Source: Pseudomonadales bacterium | Lineage (GTDB): Bacteria > Pseudomonadota > Gammaproteobacteria > Pseudomonadales > UBA7239 | DNA: 6,395 nucleotides | Reading direction: 5' to 3' | NCBI GenBank assembly: GCA_020443005.1 | Contig: JAGRJA010000255.1 | Span: forward strand, 1-6,395 | The notes under the pieces: generated by a model | Told to the model about the DNA's origin: nothing | Seen by the model: only the letters and a program-made list of their open reading frames with translations | Database searches by the model: none | Made by a program: the position numbers and the translations under genes | Shown: positions 5,142-6,395 of the stretch, in pieces | Numbering within the stretch: position 1 is the stretch's first letter | Layout of the letters: the number at the start of each line of letters is the position of its first letter

Positions 5142-5762
5142 TCACATCTCATGTTCATGCACATGCTCTGGTACGGTTTGCGCTGCTTCCGGGTCTGAGA
5201 TGTTGAAAGATTTATACGCCAACGTCACAGTCGAAATATCTTCGGGCAAATCTGTTTGCAAGTGAAAAACCACTGGCATATCTTCTTCCTGATACCCCTC
5301 CAGTGTCATCTCATCAAAACAGAAACATTGTGTCTTTTTCAGGTACCCAGCTGCCAACCCCGGCGTTACTGAAGGTACAGAGCGAGCCACAATTTTCCTG
5401 CCCGAATTGTTTTTCGCAAAAAATACCACCTTCTTCACTTCACCCGGATGAACCTTTACCTGATTGGTCTCAGGCTTGATCACCCAGGGAAGAGCTGGAT
5501 CCGAATCCGAGACAAACTGAACAGTTATTATCCTGCTCGTGTCTATTTTCACACTCTCATCAATCTGGAAGTCTTCAACAGCTACCCGACCACCAGGTGA
5601 ACTGACATCAATGCCACCGTTCAGACCTGTCACTTCACAAAACACCCTGTAAAGGGTTGGCATGTAAAATACGGCAAAAGCAAACATGAGAACAGCAACT
5701 ATGCTAAGAACAAAAAGCAACTTTCTGTTCTTCTGAGATACGGGACCCGAATCTTCTGTCAT
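5142..5762 (-). CDS. ctaG: Cox11/CtaG copper chaperone for the CuB centre of oxidase subunit I
   Basis: CtaG (Cox11) is an inner-membrane protein with a periplasmic immunoglobulin-like domain that delivers copper to the CuB site of subunit I. The 206 residues show an N-terminal helix at about 14-33 and then LYRVFCEVTGLNGG (37-50), which holds the first copper-related Cys (C42). Near the C-terminus are SVPSVTPGLAAGYLKKTQ and the diagnostic CFCF (C146, C148). All three expected cysteines are present. The C-terminus ends in a short histidine-rich tail (PEHVHEHEM, 198-206) with three His in five residues, an extra possible metal-binding feature I do not recall as typical. The ATG at 5760-5762 has AGGAG at 5775-5779, a rather long 12 bases upstream. 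Placement between ctaD and ctaE is the normal proteobacterial order. Confidence 0.96.
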   Translation of the reverse strand: MTEDSGPVSQKNRKLLFVLSIVAVLMFAFAVFYMPTLYRVFCEVTGLNGGIDVSSPGGRVAVEDFQIDESVKIDTSRIITVQFVSDSDPALPWVIKPETNQVKVHPGEVKKVVFFAKNNSGRKIVARSVPSVTPGLAAGYLKKTQCFCFDEMTLEGYQEEDMPVVFHLQTDLPEDISTVTLAYKSFNISDPEAAQTVPEHVHEHEM

Positions 5763-5811
5763 ATTCCCGCTGTTCTCCTGAGGTCAATTCGTCAACACAT
5801 GCACACCAAAT

Positions 5812-6395
5812 TTACTTCACCACAGGTGCTGTACTAAATGTGTGGTAAGGTGCCGGTGAAGCCACAGTCCACTCAAGGCCTTCTGCTCCCTCCCATACCT
5901 TGTCAGAAACTTTTTCACCTTTTTTGCGACAAGCCTGAATCAACAGCGCCAAGAGGAAAAGTTGCGACAAGCCAAACCCGAATCCACCGATACTGATCCA
6001 GAAATTGAAATCGGCAAACTGGTAAGAGTAATCAGGTATACGCCTTGGCATACCGGCCAAACCAACAAAGTGCATCGGGAAGAACAACAAGTTCACAAAT
6101 ATCGTTGAACACCAGAAGTGCAGATTTGCCAAAGTCTCGTTATACATTACACCTGTCCACTTTGGCAGCCAGTAGTACACACCGGCAAAGATGCCATAGA
6201 CCGCACCACTCACCAGCACATAGTGGAAGTGGGCAACAACAAAATAGGTATCATGATACTGGAAGTCGATGGGAGTCATTGCCAGCATCAGGCCAGAGAA
6301 GCCACCAATGGTGAACAGGATAACGAAAGCCAGAGCGAACTTCATCGGAATCTCGAAAGTCATTGACCCCCTCCACATGGTAGCCACCCAGTTAA
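5812..6395 (-). CDS. ctaD (coxA): Cytochrome c oxidase subunit I, C-terminal part (cut by window edge)
   Basis: Subunit I is the catalytic core of aa3 oxidase, holding heme a, heme a3 and CuB, reducing O2 and pumping protons. The reading frame is open to the right edge; the 193 residues seen begin NWVATMWRGSMTFE, so the gene starts outside. Visible landmarks are GGFSGLMLAMTPIDFQYHDT (30-49 of the fragment), the heme-ligand motif AHFHY (55 and 57 are the His ligands of the heme a3 / heme a pair), and GMPRRIPDY (114-122), whose paired Arg contact heme propionates. The typical end WEGAEGLEWTVASPAPYHTF is also present. The CuB histidines and K-channel lysine lie just beyond the edge. The GTG at 6385-6387 is an internal Val codon, not the start. 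ctaG follows after 49 bases. The motifs indicate a standard heme-copper A-type oxidase, not a quinol bd type. Confidence 0.97.
   Translation of the reverse strand, partial: NWVATMWRGSMTFEIPMKFALAFVILFTIGGFSGLMLAMTPIDFQYHDTYFVVAHFHYVLVSGAVYGIFAGVYYWLPKWTGVMYNETLANLHFWCSTIFVNLLFFPMHFVGLAGMPRRIPDYSYQFADFNFWISIGGFGFGLSQLFLLALLIQACRKKGEKVSDKVWEGAEGLEWTVASPAPYHTFSTAPVVK

Noticed and set aside
1..6395. Defence system, CRISPR array, insertion sequence or RNA gene
   Set aside because: No regular direct repeats, transposase, terminal repeats, tRNA-like folds or defence-family motifs were seen on reading. All substantial coding space is explained by respiratory and assembly genes plus one coiled-coil protein.

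Overview
The window is 6.4 kb from a moderate-GC gammaproteobacterial chromosome. The protein types and their arrangement resemble the Pseudomonas / Oceanospirillales group, and a marine or host-associated Endozoicomonas-like bacterium would fit, although that placement rests on recognised protein sequences rather than a search. Almost all of it is the downstream part of an aa3-type cytochrome c oxidase (complex IV) locus, read mainly on the minus strand. The right edge cuts into the oxidase subunit I gene and the left edge cuts into a class I fumarase gene.

Reading from right to left, as the minus strand is transcribed: the 3' part of ctaD (subunit I, with the heme-ligand HFH motif), ctaG (Cox11 copper chaperone) and ctaE (subunit III). 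This block ends at a strong bidirectional terminator (4152-4179). Facing it on the plus strand is a small two-helix membrane protein (DUF2909 type, 3764-4087) with its own promoter and an unusual hydrophilic tail. A divergent intergenic region (3672-3763) separates it from a second minus-strand unit: SURF1 assembly factor, a membrane-anchored thioredoxin-like CxxxC protein, and cyoE/ctaB (heme O synthase). These three genes overlap or lie within 12 bases of each other and are probably one transcript.

ctaB meets a small plus-strand DUF2970 membrane protein gene (1125-1358) tail to tail, two bases apart. A 132-base divergent region follows, with a good sigma70-like promoter for a minus-strand gene encoding a 294-residue membrane-anchored coiled-coil protein. 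That gene is followed after 28 bases by the start of class I fumarase, which leaves the window.

Together the genes build the oxidase: subunits I and III, copper delivery to subunit I (CtaG), heme insertion (SURF1) and the first step of heme A synthesis (CtaB). Two usual companions are missing: no heme A synthase (COX15/CtaA) gene lies between the CxxxC protein and ctaB, and no canonical SCO gene follows ctaB. I see no mobile element, CRISPR array, tRNA or rRNA, and no convincing new system. The points of interest are the missing genes, the rearranged small membrane-protein genes, the CxxxC protein without an obvious copper histidine, and the coiled-coil protein beside fumarase. No stretch over 300 bases lacks a gene; the longest gap is the 132-base divergent region at 993-1124.
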